From assembly GCA_018894105.1 (NCBI GenBank), contig CM032117.1, positions 43,386,501 through 43,450,500 of the forward strand: 64,000 nucleotides of DNA, read 5' to 3'. Every line of letters starts with the position of its first letter. The stretch's first letter is position 1. Source of the DNA: Jacaranda mimosifolia. Its lineage: Eukaryota; Streptophyta; Magnoliopsida; Lamiales; Bignoniaceae. Shown here piece by piece: positions 54,007 through 64,000 of the stretch. The translations under genes were made by a program, and so were the position numbers. The notes under the pieces were generated by a model. The model was not told the DNA's origin. It ran no database searches and saw nothing but the letters and a program-made list of their open reading frames with translations.

Positions 54007-57000
54007 ATGTCTAATAATCAAAGTTGGATGTGGCAACGACTTGATGCAAATTGTTTTCTATCTGACGAGGTTGATAAGGGGGTTAAAGAATTTTTAGACT
54101 TTGCTTATTCTCATCATAAGGTTGTTGACCGTGGTTGTATAAAATGTCTTTGTTCAAAGTGTCGCAATATGAGGTTTGATAATAGTGATATTGTACATTA
54201 TTATCTTAAAAAGTATGAATTTGAGCGTGGTTACATTGCATAGGATGCACACGGGGAACCTTGGATCCGATGTTCTATTGGGGAACATTCTAGGCCTGAA
54301 AATAATGAAAATATTAGAATGATGAATATGGTAATAGATGTTGCAGGATGTAACTTTGATTGGGAATTTGGTAGGGATGAACACCCAATGAATACTTAAC
54401 AACCACCAAATTTAGATGCCCAAAAGTTCTTTGATTTATTAAAAGATGTTGAAGAACCTTTATGGCATGGTTGTAAGAAGCATACTAGACTCTCAGTAGT
54501 TTCTCAATTGTTAAATATTAAATTTGATTTTAACTTATCATAATCATATGTCGATCGCATCATATTAAAATTGAAAAGTATGATGCCAGAAGATGAGATT
54601 TTCCTAAGTAACTTGTATAATGCAAAGAAGATGGTGGTAGGGCTTGGTCATGGTTATGAGCAAATTGATGTTTGAGTTAGCAATTGTATGTTATACTACA
54701 AAGAGAATATACAAAAGACAAGATGCATGATTTGTGGTCATGCTAGATATGAGCCCAGTACTCTAGCATCCAAAAACAATATGCCTGATAAGGTATTGCA
54801 CTACCTACCTATAATTCCTAGACTCAAACGGCTTTATATGTTAAAGAAAACATCTAAGGAAATAACATGGCACTGGACGAATTAGTGTGGAGATGGTAGC
54901 ATGGCAGACCCTATACATGGTAAAGCATGGAAATGCTTTGATCATCCTCATCTTTCATTTTCATTAGAACCATGGAATGTTCGTCTAGGATTATGCACGG
55001 ATGGTTTCACCCCCTTCAACAATAATAGTGCTCCTTATTCTTGTTGGCCAGTAATGTTAAGTATGTCCAATCTTCCTCCAGGCATGTGCATGGATGAATC
55101 ATATATATTCTTGAGCATGGTTATACTAGGCCCTAAATCTACCTGATGAATTGAAATAGTTAAGGAATGAAGGGGTTGAAACTTATGATACATTTAGACA
55201 ATTTTTTTTTTTTATTTATGAAAACAACTATGTTGTGGAAATTAATGATTTTCTTACTTATGATGTGGTTTCTTGTTGACGTACTCTTGGAAAGTTGTTA
55301 TATCCATATTGCATGAAGTATACAAAATCTTTTTATCTATAGAATGGATGTAAGCAATCATGGTTTGATTATCATAGACAATTTTTGCCTCTTCATCACA
55401 CATATCGAGGATAAATTGATATGAGAGTTAGGTGTGAAAAGGACCCCCCCTTTCCATGTTTTCGGGTAAAGAAATCATGAGACATGCATCTCAACTTCCC
55501 CCCTCCCCCCCAAAACAAATGATAATGATGGCAATCTTAATCCTTTGCCTGGATTTGGCATTACATACATAATTGGGTTAGGAAAAGCAAATACTAGGAG
55601 TTACCTTATTGGTGCACGAATTTTATTTGCCGTAATTTGAATGTGATGAACAGAGAAAGAAACGTATTTGAAAATATCTTCAACACAGTTTTAGATGTGA
55701 AGGGAAAGTCAAAGGATAATGGAAATGCACGAAAGGACTTAGAACTTTACTGTAATCAGCTTGAACTCCATATGTTTTATGACAATAGAGGAAAGCTTTG
55801 GAAGCCCAAAGCAACTTATAACTTCCTGATGGCTATATTTCAAATATAGCTCGATGTGTAGATAAAAAGGAGTCAAAGTTTTATGCAATGAAAAGTCACG
55901 ATTTTCATGTGTTTATGCAAAAGTTGATTCCAATGCTTTCATGACCTTTTGCCTAAACCGATGTGGGAAGCAATATCAGAGTTGGCTATTTTCTTTAGGG
56001 GCATATGCTTAACTATTTTGCTTGTGCAACATATGGAACAACTTGAGAACAATATTGTTGAGATTCATTGTAAACTTGAAAAAAACTTCCATCCCAGCAT
56101 TCTTTGATGTAATGGAGCATCTTCCAATCCACTTGACTTATGAAACTAAGGTTGGTGGGCCTGTACAATATCGATGGATGTATCTATTTAAAAGGTATTA
56201 TTTCTATATATTTTCAAAAGTCATTTAATTAACACATAAATTATCTTACACTTGAACTCTGATATTGGGCAATGAGCTATGGTATATATTTTTGTGGCGT
56301 TTGATGCAGAAGGTGAAAAATCGAGCCCATGTTGAAGCTTCTATTATAGAAGCTTATAGTATTGAGGAAGTTGCAACATTCTACTCATTGTACTTTGATC
56401 TCAATGTACAAACAAGTCTAAATCAAGTACCAAGGAATCATGATGGTGGAGAGGTGGATCCAAGTGGGTTTCTTTAAATCTTTTGTCATCCAGGGAGACC
56501 TCTTGGGATTCAAAGAAAAGGCTGACTGTTTATAGATGACGATGAATATATGGCAGCACATAATATGTGCTGTTAAATTATTCAGAGGTCATTCCTTTGG
56601 CAAAGTAAGTTCTATCTATAAAATTCATGAAAATAATAAAAATCTTAGAAGTCTTTAACTTTGTGAATTTTCCTTGGGTGCTTGTAGCATATTTGATGAA
56701 GAAATGTCTAGGTAATATCCATATACAATGGATATGGAATTGGGAAGATTACATGATACCAAATTTCCACAATGGCTTCAATATTATGTAAGTATTGGTC
56801 ATCTTAAGTTTAATATCATTTATTATAACAAGTAGAGTATAATTGTAAAACTCCTGAGCAGGTGATGAATAGCTCCCATGTGGTTGGAGAGTACATTAGA
56901 CAATTAACACAAAGCCCTAGTCGATAGGGTTAAAACATATAATAGGCTTTTTTGTAAATGGATTCAAGTTTAACACGATTGACTATGGGCAACATAAAAG

Positions 57001-57385
57001 CAACCATGAATAGTGGTGTTTGTGTGTGGGGAAACACGTGGAGTGACGATGAAGTTGATTATTATGGCATGTTAGAAGAGGTGTTGGAGTAAGAATACTT
57101 TGGATAAGGAAACAAAGTTGTTTTGTTCAAATTTCATTGGTATGACTTGTCTAATAGAGGGATTAAAGCACATTCACGATTTGGACTTGTTGAGATCAAT
57201 CATCAAAGGAAGCTTAATACAAATGATCATTTTACATTAGCTTAACAAGCAAAACAAGTGTATTGCACAAGTTTTCCATCTACAAATAGGGAAAAACGGG
57301 ATTGGCATGCAGTATGCAAAATAAAGACAAGAAGTAGAATAAATATCCCCTTTGTTTTTAATGCAAAATCAAGCAAATGAATCAT
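54007..57385 (+). pseudogene. tnp2-type CACTA transposase remnant
   Basis: Family order is preserved although the frame is broken many times. First comes the transposase-associated domain (about 54030-54243; DKGVKEFLDFAY and the Cys pattern CIKCLCSKCRN). Then the Transposase_21 core (54430-55145), with FDLLKDVEEPLWHGCKKHT, WNVRLGLCTDGFTPF, YSCWPVMLSMSNLPPGMCM and FLSMVILGP. Then a segment at 55637-55840 (NTVLDVKGKSKDNGNARKDL), a DUF4218-like part (about 55940-56460; AFFDVMEHLPIHL, VGGPVQYRWMY) and a DUF4216-like part (about 57115-57330). This protein cuts and moves the element. Stops at 54241, 55144, 55846 and elsewhere rule out function. Confidence 0.85.
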
Positions 57386-57810
57386 GTGTTGAGGCTCCAT
57401 ATCAAGAAGATGATGTGACTACCTTATTTGGAGTTCCGATTAATATTGATCTTGATAAGTCAAGTATCTTAGTTGATAATAATGCAAATCCAATATAAAT
57501 ACCTTCTAATGAAACCTGGCATAATTCAATCCCATCAACAAGAAATGTAACATATGGAAAAGATGAAGAATTGGAGGAAATGAAAGAGAACATAGTGAAG
57601 AGGAAGCAAAATTTGAATATTTTTTCAGCCAACAATTGGGATGGGCTAAATTGGTATCATTATTGAATATCATAACTTTTGAAGAATAACATGCAGTATT
57701 ATTTGTTTTTTTGATTGCATTACATATCATTGTCATTTTTTTTTCTGCTGATTTTATTTTGCATTATATCTCATTGTTTAACTTGTTGCTAATTTTATTG
57801 TTTAATTGTG

Positions 57811-60700
57811 TAGGATGCTGACAGAGGCAGAGGTTTCAGTGGGAGAGGTAGAGATAGGTGAGGCCAAGTACAGTTTGATGCACGTGACGAGGTTCCTCGT
57901 ACAGAACTACCTACTCCATCAGTTGAGACAAAGGATTATGTTCCTCCTCCAGAATATGAGAAGCATTTATTGACTACAAATAATGACGTAAAGCATAAGA
58001 GGCAATCAAGTGAAGGCCAAAATTCATCTCATGGAAGGACAATGGGTGAAACACAAAGGAGTCATGCACCTAATAATTGTGATAGCCACACCTTTATAGG
58101 CCGGACCATGATGGGTACGTTCTTCACCTTTTTATATTGATACATAATTTAATATTATGAGGGATCTAAAAATTACTTATCTGGTAATATTTATTTTATC
58201 CATCTTCTATTATTTGTCAGCTTTATACCAAGGACTATTCTTGCAAAATCATGGAGATCTTGAGAAAACACATGGGTCCTTGGTCAACTTGGGAGCAAGT
58301 TCCTCAAGATTGGAAGGATTTCTTTACAAAAAATTTACAGTAAATTACTTTTTTTAGGTATATTATGTTTTGCATAATAATAATATTGAAAAATGCAATT
58401 AGTCTTTCCAATATCGATTTATTCTTTTCTTTAGGCATTTGGTGTAGGAACACTTCATGTGGATGCCAGAACATGAAGCCAGTATTAGGCACTGGTGGGA
58501 GCAAACCCACAAGAGAAAATTTGAGAATATCATCTAATGTTAGAAGAAGAAAGCAATAAAAGAAGCTGGAGTTGATGACCCAAGAGATATTTAAAAGTTT
58601 GTACCACAAAACATGCAAACAAGTGATTGGGAAGCAATTTGTACTGGGCATATGAGTTCACCAAACTATTAGAAAGGTGCAAAAGAGTAAGACAAAATAA
58701 ATTGATAGAAAAAGATGGGTCAATAACAAAGCACATCGACAACTCTATTTCTTTTGCCGAGCATGCAAGGAGGTTGGAGGTTAGTTTCTTTAATTAATTA
58801 ATTGTTATTTTAATTTATCTAATACAACTTTTAATGTTAACCAGTTTAATATTGGCATAACATGGTAGACCGGCTAGCGAAATCGAGCTTCGTGGAAGGA
58901 CTTACCGGAAAGCGCAAAGAAAAGGAGAATACATTGACAATAAATCTAAGAGGGTCCAAGTAAGTACAAGAATATTGTCCATGCATTTAAATTAGTTAAC
59001 GATTTCGAAGGAAGTATCTTGATATATTTTATGGAATTTATACTTGTAGCCTTGAACTTGTTTGTAGATTTTTTGCCATGAATAGCATCAAGTTAGGATT
59101 TAATATATAAAGAAAAGTGGAAATTTGAAGCACTTCTATTTCATGTTTCTCTTTCAATTCTTTTTGTTGCCGTTATCTTTTTGTGATGTATGTCGTGTTA
59201 CTTGGAATTTAATGAATAGCATGCCCTCGATGTTACAATTTTTCCACAGATCTCCATTTTCATTTGCTGATAGCCACTTGAATTTACTTACTAGTGAACT
59301 ATTCCTCTGGTGGCTTTCTATTCCTATTTATGTATAGTGAATTCAGATGCTCTAATGAGATATTTTACATGACAATGAGGTAACCAAATGATATTTGGCT
59401 TTCTATGAAATTTGTGTTCCTGAAGTTGCTATTTGTCTATTAGCAAATCTTTTTTTCTTTTTCCTTTTATATGACAAAGCTTATATGTTACCCTAACAAT
59501 ATTGATTTGGTTAGCTTTCTAGATAGACAGAAAAATATGAACTTTGAGAATAATGAAGGAAAAAGAAATATTGCCTAAATCTTAACTTTGAGAATAATAA
59601 AGAAAGGAGATATATTGCCAGTCAAACACAAGTAATCCATAGTTTACTCTTCCTAAAAAAGAACCTTTTTCAAAAAAAAAAAAAAAAAAAAAAAAGGAAA
59701 AATATAAGTAAAGCTTTGGAGAGACATTTATGTAGATGGAGTTATAGTTAATAATATCTTCAATTGCTGAAGCATGGTTGCTATTTGATGAGTGGATTTA
59801 TACATTTAAGGGTTAATTTTGGGCAACTTGAGGTTTGTTGAGATATGTTGAGTAAATATGTAAGCACCTCTTTGTGGTATGTTTAATTATATTTTGTCAA
59901 ATACATGTTTATCTTCTGCTGAAAACTACACACGTATATGATGAGCTTTGTCCAATGTTTCAATGCTTTTCTTTCTCTTTGAAGTAGAGGGATATGTATA
60001 TGAAAACTTACTTACACTCATTGTTATGTTTTGGGGGATAATTTTTCTGTTAGGAACTTATCCATTATCCTCATTTGGTACTGGGAATTAGGTACTTATT
60101 TAAATGTAGCTCTATCTTTCTCCGTTAACAAAATGGTTCTATTTGAATAGATTCACAAAGTGTTTTTATTATGTAGATAAGTAATTTTAGTTTTAATAAA
60201 GTTAAGCTTTTTAATTTTTTTTTTCTGTTTAAACTAATTGTATTTTTAATATTTGGATATTCAAATAGGATGAGTATTGTCAAAAATATGTTAGTCAATA
60301 TGGTAGCAATCCTACTCTTGAAAGCTCATTCGATGCTAAAAAATGGCTTAAGATTAGTGGTGGTCCATACAAGGGTAGAGTGTATGGTTTTGGGAACAGT
60401 TGCCACTATTGTGAGCTTGTTGGTGTTGGAACGTCCTCGGAGTCATTATCGACGACATCTTTACCAGTCTATGTGAGTCAGGAACAACTACAAGATGTGA
60501 TTGCAAAAGTAATTGATCAAGAATTGACTAAGCAAAAAGAAGAAACAGCAGCAAGAGAAGCAACCAATATGGAGGAGGCTATGAAGGCGAGAGAGGAGGC
60601 TTTGATAAGAATTTTAGGAGTAATGATGGAAAAACTAAATGCAATTCATGGTGCTTCTTCTTCTCGCAGTGAAAGGGAAGATGGTGGGAAAGACAAATAA
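57811..60700 (+). pseudogene. tnpA-like (Ptta/En/Spm) second CACTA gene remnant
   Basis: Pieces match the plant Ptta/En/Spm transposase family (Pfam Transposase_24) in order: a Gly-Arg-rich start near 57815, GPWSTWEQVPQDWKDFF at about 58270-58325, WWEQTHKRKFENI at about 58490-58535, SISFAEHARRLE near 58745-58780, ELRGRTYRKAQRKGEYIDN (about 58885-58945), and after a ~1.3 kb intron DEYCQKYVSQYG and the PYKGRVYGFGN motif at 60369-60400. The last exon ends in a Glu/Lys-rich coiled coil and stops at 60700. The intron boundaries 58959/60269 look like GT-AG sites. Several stops (for example near 58450) mark it as dead. In the family this protein binds the subterminal repeats. Confidence 0.78.
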
Positions 60701-60939
60701 CTTTCTTTAAATTAACTTGACATGCTCAGATTTCATAAACTTGTTTATGTTTTAAAATATTTGCGTTGTTTATGAATTTGGATGCAATATTATTGAATTT
60801 GGGTTATGTTTTATGTTATTTGGAATGTCAATTGTGTTTAGATGGTGTGATTTTAGATTGTTATTATTAATAACAAAAAATAGGCTAGATAAATATATTA
60901 GATTCAACATTAAAATCCAAAAAATATTTTAATGAATTA

Positions 60940-61564
60940 GTGACTGATTAGTGACCATTTAAGTAGTCACTAATTGAAGACATTATTTCTGAAAATTTGT
61001 GACTACAAGTGGAGGTCACAAATTTGTGATCGATTAGTCAACACTAGGCTTAAATTTTGCGACCTCAAATGACTAAGCGGTCACTAATTGAAGACATTAT
61101 TTTCTAAAAATTTGTAACTGCAAGTGGTGGTCACATTGCGGTCACAAATTTGTGATCGATTAATGGCCGCCAGGCTGAAATTTTGCGACCTCATATGGCA
61201 GTCACAGATTAATGACCGCATCTGTGGTCAGAATTCTACCACAAATTGAGTAGTTGGTCACATAGCCAACTTTTAGTGATTGTTGCCTTCGCTCACAAAT
61301 CTGTCAATAATCAGTGACCGCCTTTTCACCATATGAAAAATTATATACAATCAAATTAGTGACCGATGATAAATATCTAGTGACTGCAGAAGCAGTCATT
61401 AATTTGTGACTGAAGGTTCTGGCGGTCACAAATTTTAATTTGTGATGAAATTTTTTGTGACCGCTCTTGGCGGTCATAAGGCTAGTAACTAACGGCGTTA
61501 GTGACTGCATTTTTTGTGAATTTGTAACTGATTTTACAGTCACAAAAGCCATTTTCCTTTAGTA
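60940..61564. repeat. CACTA right subterminal array and terminal repeat
   Basis: Includes a ~120-bp direct duplication (about 60966-61085 and 61086-61205; shared TCACTAATTGAAGACATTAT and GAAATTTTGCGACCTCA-like blocks). Further GTGACCG motifs follow, ending at the terminal inverted repeat with TAGTA at 61560-61564. Confidence 0.75.
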
Positions 61565-62804
61565 AGCAAATCTACTGGTTTAAAATTTTGATTAGGTAAC
61601 ACAAAATAATCATAAAATTATACATGGTATAAATAATATGGGGGCTATATATTAGAATAATATTGTAATTATCATAAACTAATTTATGATTACATGAACG
61701 GACAGGTGCTTAAAAGTTAAGAGTGTAAATGAAGAATGAGTCTTCCTAATTTTAAAAAGAAAAAAATTATAGAAACCTTTGTACTTACTAATAAAATTAA
61801 TATAGTTGTGTCATAAACGAATTAATAACTACAATGAATGGGTACTAAAAAATTGGCATGTGACAATAGGCGAGAGTCACAATAAAATTTTTATAGGTTT
61901 TTCATAGGAATAATCATAGCCATGAATAACTAAGCAAAATGAAGTTGAGAAAGATAGCAGGTGGGCATGTGTTTGCACCCAAACAGCAAAAGAGAAGAAA
62001 GGTTTGGCATAGGAGGAAAGATAAGGGTCCCAATATATTATTGCTTCATTCATGTTTAGGATGGAGCATGTGACAGACAGAAATACAATGTTTGGATCAA
62101 AGAATTAAAGTCCTCTGAAAGAATACTTTAATTCAACTTTGAACAGTATCCTTATCAATTTCAATTCCATCATGATACATGAGTTTTTAAAGGAGTACAA
62201 CTGTGCATTCTAGTTTCACAAATTTGAAGCATATTTATAAGGGTAGCAATATTATACAATATATTGCCATCAATCCTTTACAAGGGTAGCAATATTATAC
62301 AATTGCCATCAATCATTTGCTCAACAGCCAAATTAATTTAATGCTTTTGGGTTATCCCACAAACACGGATCCATAATTGAGACAATGAAGGGCAAAAATC
62401 ATAAAATATAAAAATTAAAATACAAATTTTATAATTTATGAATTTGAAATATATGTCGTCATCATAGTTGAATGCGATACTTTATTATGCCATAAAAGTC
62501 ATCAATGATCGAGTCAATATTAAATTTTTTAGCAATGTCTTTCTTGATATAAGTACCTAAACAATCGACTAAAAAATCATTTTTCATCTTTTCTTTTGAG
62601 CCTATTTCTGACAACTATGTTTTCAAACAAATAAATTGAAAATGTTGTAATGGACCTCACCTAATTGTAAATCATTTATGAAAATTATGAGCCTAAGAGC
62701 TTGTCTTGAACTTTCCAAAACTAAAATAAATAAAGAACTAATAGAAATTTTTACTAAAATTTTCAATATATGTAAACTAGAAATTATCATGAAATTAATA
62801 TATA
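61565..62804. other. AT-rich noncoding DNA
   Basis: No gene. A ~40-bp segment with AAGGGTAGCAATATTATACAA and TTGCCATCAATC occurs twice in tandem at about 62238-62320. Nothing else is recognised. Confidence 0.5.
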
Positions 62805-63128
62805 TATATATACACTATTAATAAAACATCTACCCCTTTTGTGTGTTTTTGAGTGATGTGCGTAAAATGTCCTCACTTCTTTTTCTTTTTCTTTTTCTTT
62901 TTAAAATCCTCATAACTACAATTTATGAAATAATTGCTATCTATAGTTCACCATTTTATAACACACAATTATGATTTTATCATATTTTTATCATTATTAT
63001 TTATGTAAAAAATTGTATAAATTTATTAAAATTATTAAAATATTAATATCATATAGAAAATAAATACTTTTATTTATTTTATGCTATAAAAATTTTAGCA
63101 TATGCATTGAATGTGCCAAAATTGCTAG
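62805..63128 (+). mobile_element. small non-autonomous Helitron, second copy
   Basis: A diverged, inverted relative of 7487-7800. Shared blocks include ACTATTAATAAAACATCTACC at the 5' end, AATCCTCATAACTACA in the middle and GAATGTGCCAAAATT just before CTAG. The 3' end is CTAG at 63125-63128 followed by T. The 5' end merges with a TA microsatellite, so the starting TC is not certain. Confidence 0.6.
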
Positions 63129-63825
63129 TATGTATAAATGTTGGGGCCAAATTATTACTAAATTTTTAAAATATATAAAAATATTACAAAAATAAAAAAT
63201 TATAAATAAAATTTTGGTGGGTAGGGAAGGGCAATGGCCTCCCCTCCCCCTGTAGATCCGTCATTGTATCCCAATATCAATAAATATCACTGATATCATC
63301 AAATTAGTCAAAGGTAGAAAAGAGGTCCGTATCTTAAATTACTTGCCATTCGTTGCAGTCTCTTGCTAACGAACTATATTATAGTACATTAGTTTCAGTA
63401 CCAACTACCAACCATGCATTAAATTGAAAATGAATATTTTTCACCGTGCACATACACGGATACGGTTTTAATTGGAGCCAGAGTGTTGTGTGGAATCCAT
63501 TCAAGAGTTCACGCGACGAGACGAGCACTGCATGCGGCATAGCCAAATAGGATGCATGTGATGAAAATATGCAAAAACACAAATATTGGATGCGCGCTAA
63601 ATTGATCAGTAGTTAATTTAATGTGTACTCCAGTCCACTACTGTAAGATTATTGTTACTTCATCAGCAATTTCTTTTATATGCTCCAGAAAAAACAAGAA
63701 TAACTACTCTCTACAAACCCCAAACTCAAATTCTTTGTCGAGGTCATGCACAAATGAACGCTGGCGGCATTCCCAATTTGCTCAAGAATTGGACGGGCCC
63801 GGGCCACAAAAAGAAACAGAGCTTA

Positions 63826-63856
<31 letters not shown>

Positions 63857-64000
63857 GGATACCTTTCAAGCCCATCGTTACATCAAGTCAATTCAGATTG
63901 TGATGCAATAGTTGCCAACTCGGGACCCCTCAATCCTCATCGCCTTTAATGGAAGTGCAGAAACCTTTCCTTTTAATTCGACCTCAAACTTCTTTGAATA
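63129..64000. other. noncoding DNA at the window edge
   Basis: No gene recognised. Contains an (AT)n microsatellite at about 63829-63856. The ORFs across it encode Ile-Tyr runs from that microsatellite and are rejected. A gene may lie beyond the right edge. Confidence 0.45.

Larger units (their letters stand above)
50339..61564 (+). mobile_element. CACTA (En/Spm) DNA transposon, decayed, 11.2 kb
   Basis: The left tip is CACTATTAAAAAATAGG; the right tip, reversed, is TACTAAAGGAAAATGGC, the CACTA motif with one change. Both ends carry many copies of a subterminal motif around AGTGACCG / CGGTCACTA (50355-50590 and 60940-61560), the normal binding array of CACTA elements. Between them lie a tnp2-type transposase remnant and a tnpA-type remnant in the usual order on the + strand. 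No matching 3-bp target duplication is visible. A 1.17 kb hAT-type element (51218-52389) is nested inside. Confidence 0.85.

Noticed and set aside
63621..63911. Two ORFs of 83-96 codons near the right edge
   Set aside because: Both run through an AT microsatellite and encode Ile-Tyr repeats; no family resemblance.

Overview
The window is nuclear DNA of a flowering plant. It is AT-rich and intron-containing, with GT-AG introns, many microsatellites, and two recognisable single-copy genes set among plant transposons of every major class. There are no bacterial or organellar genes, no CRISPR array, and I recognise no tRNA or rRNA gene. The species is not determinable from the sequence. Both host genes are GC-rich at the 5' end, and the Ty3 elements belong to the plant-specific Tat lineage.

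Host genes: (1) an intronless beta-hydroxyacid dehydrogenase of the 3-hydroxyisobutyrate-dehydrogenase-like family (11134-12204, + strand), complete at 356 residues. (2) A complete nine-exon type-B hexokinase (16276-24320, - strand) encoding 496 residues with an N-terminal membrane anchor. I placed every exon boundary by splice signals, reading phase and family conservation. The two genes converge on a 4.1 kb gene-free interval. They are not an operon and need not work together. The hexokinase phosphorylates glucose and may sense it; the dehydrogenase is a probable NAD(P)-dependent enzyme of valine or short-chain aldehyde metabolism.

Layout: 1-1395, AT-rich DNA with a striking foldback at 184-268. 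1396-1858, a CACTA transposon end. 1859-7270, decayed repeat DNA containing two adjacent ~2.5 kb tandem units. 7487-7800, a small Helitron whose inverted relative lies at ~62805-63128. 10178-10504, a hAT-type MITE. 11134-12204, the dehydrogenase. 16276-24320, the hexokinase. 27637-38119, a complete but dead Tat-lineage Ty3/Gypsy element (gag-pol on the - strand) with 5-bp target duplications. 39597-41075, a duplicated segment split by a 905-bp DNA transposon. 42628-49429, a much older Tat element on the + strand, itself split by a 1.2 kb hAT-type element. 50339-61564, an 11.2 kb decayed CACTA (En/Spm) element with tnp2 and tnpA-like genes and another nested hAT element. The remainder is AT-rich noncoding DNA.

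The most interesting system is inside the 10.5 kb Tat element. Between pol and the 3' LTR it carries, on the opposite strand, a self-contained gene-like unit (28536-31227) with its own TATA box, ATG, three GT-AG introns and AATAAA signal. It encodes a ~773-residue protein of the plant 'putative gypsy-type transposon' family with a C-terminal coiled coil. A ~65-bp tandem repeat array separates it from pol. This copy is broken by one frameshift and one stop codon, and gag-pol carries ten in-frame stops, most explicable by C-to-T changes.
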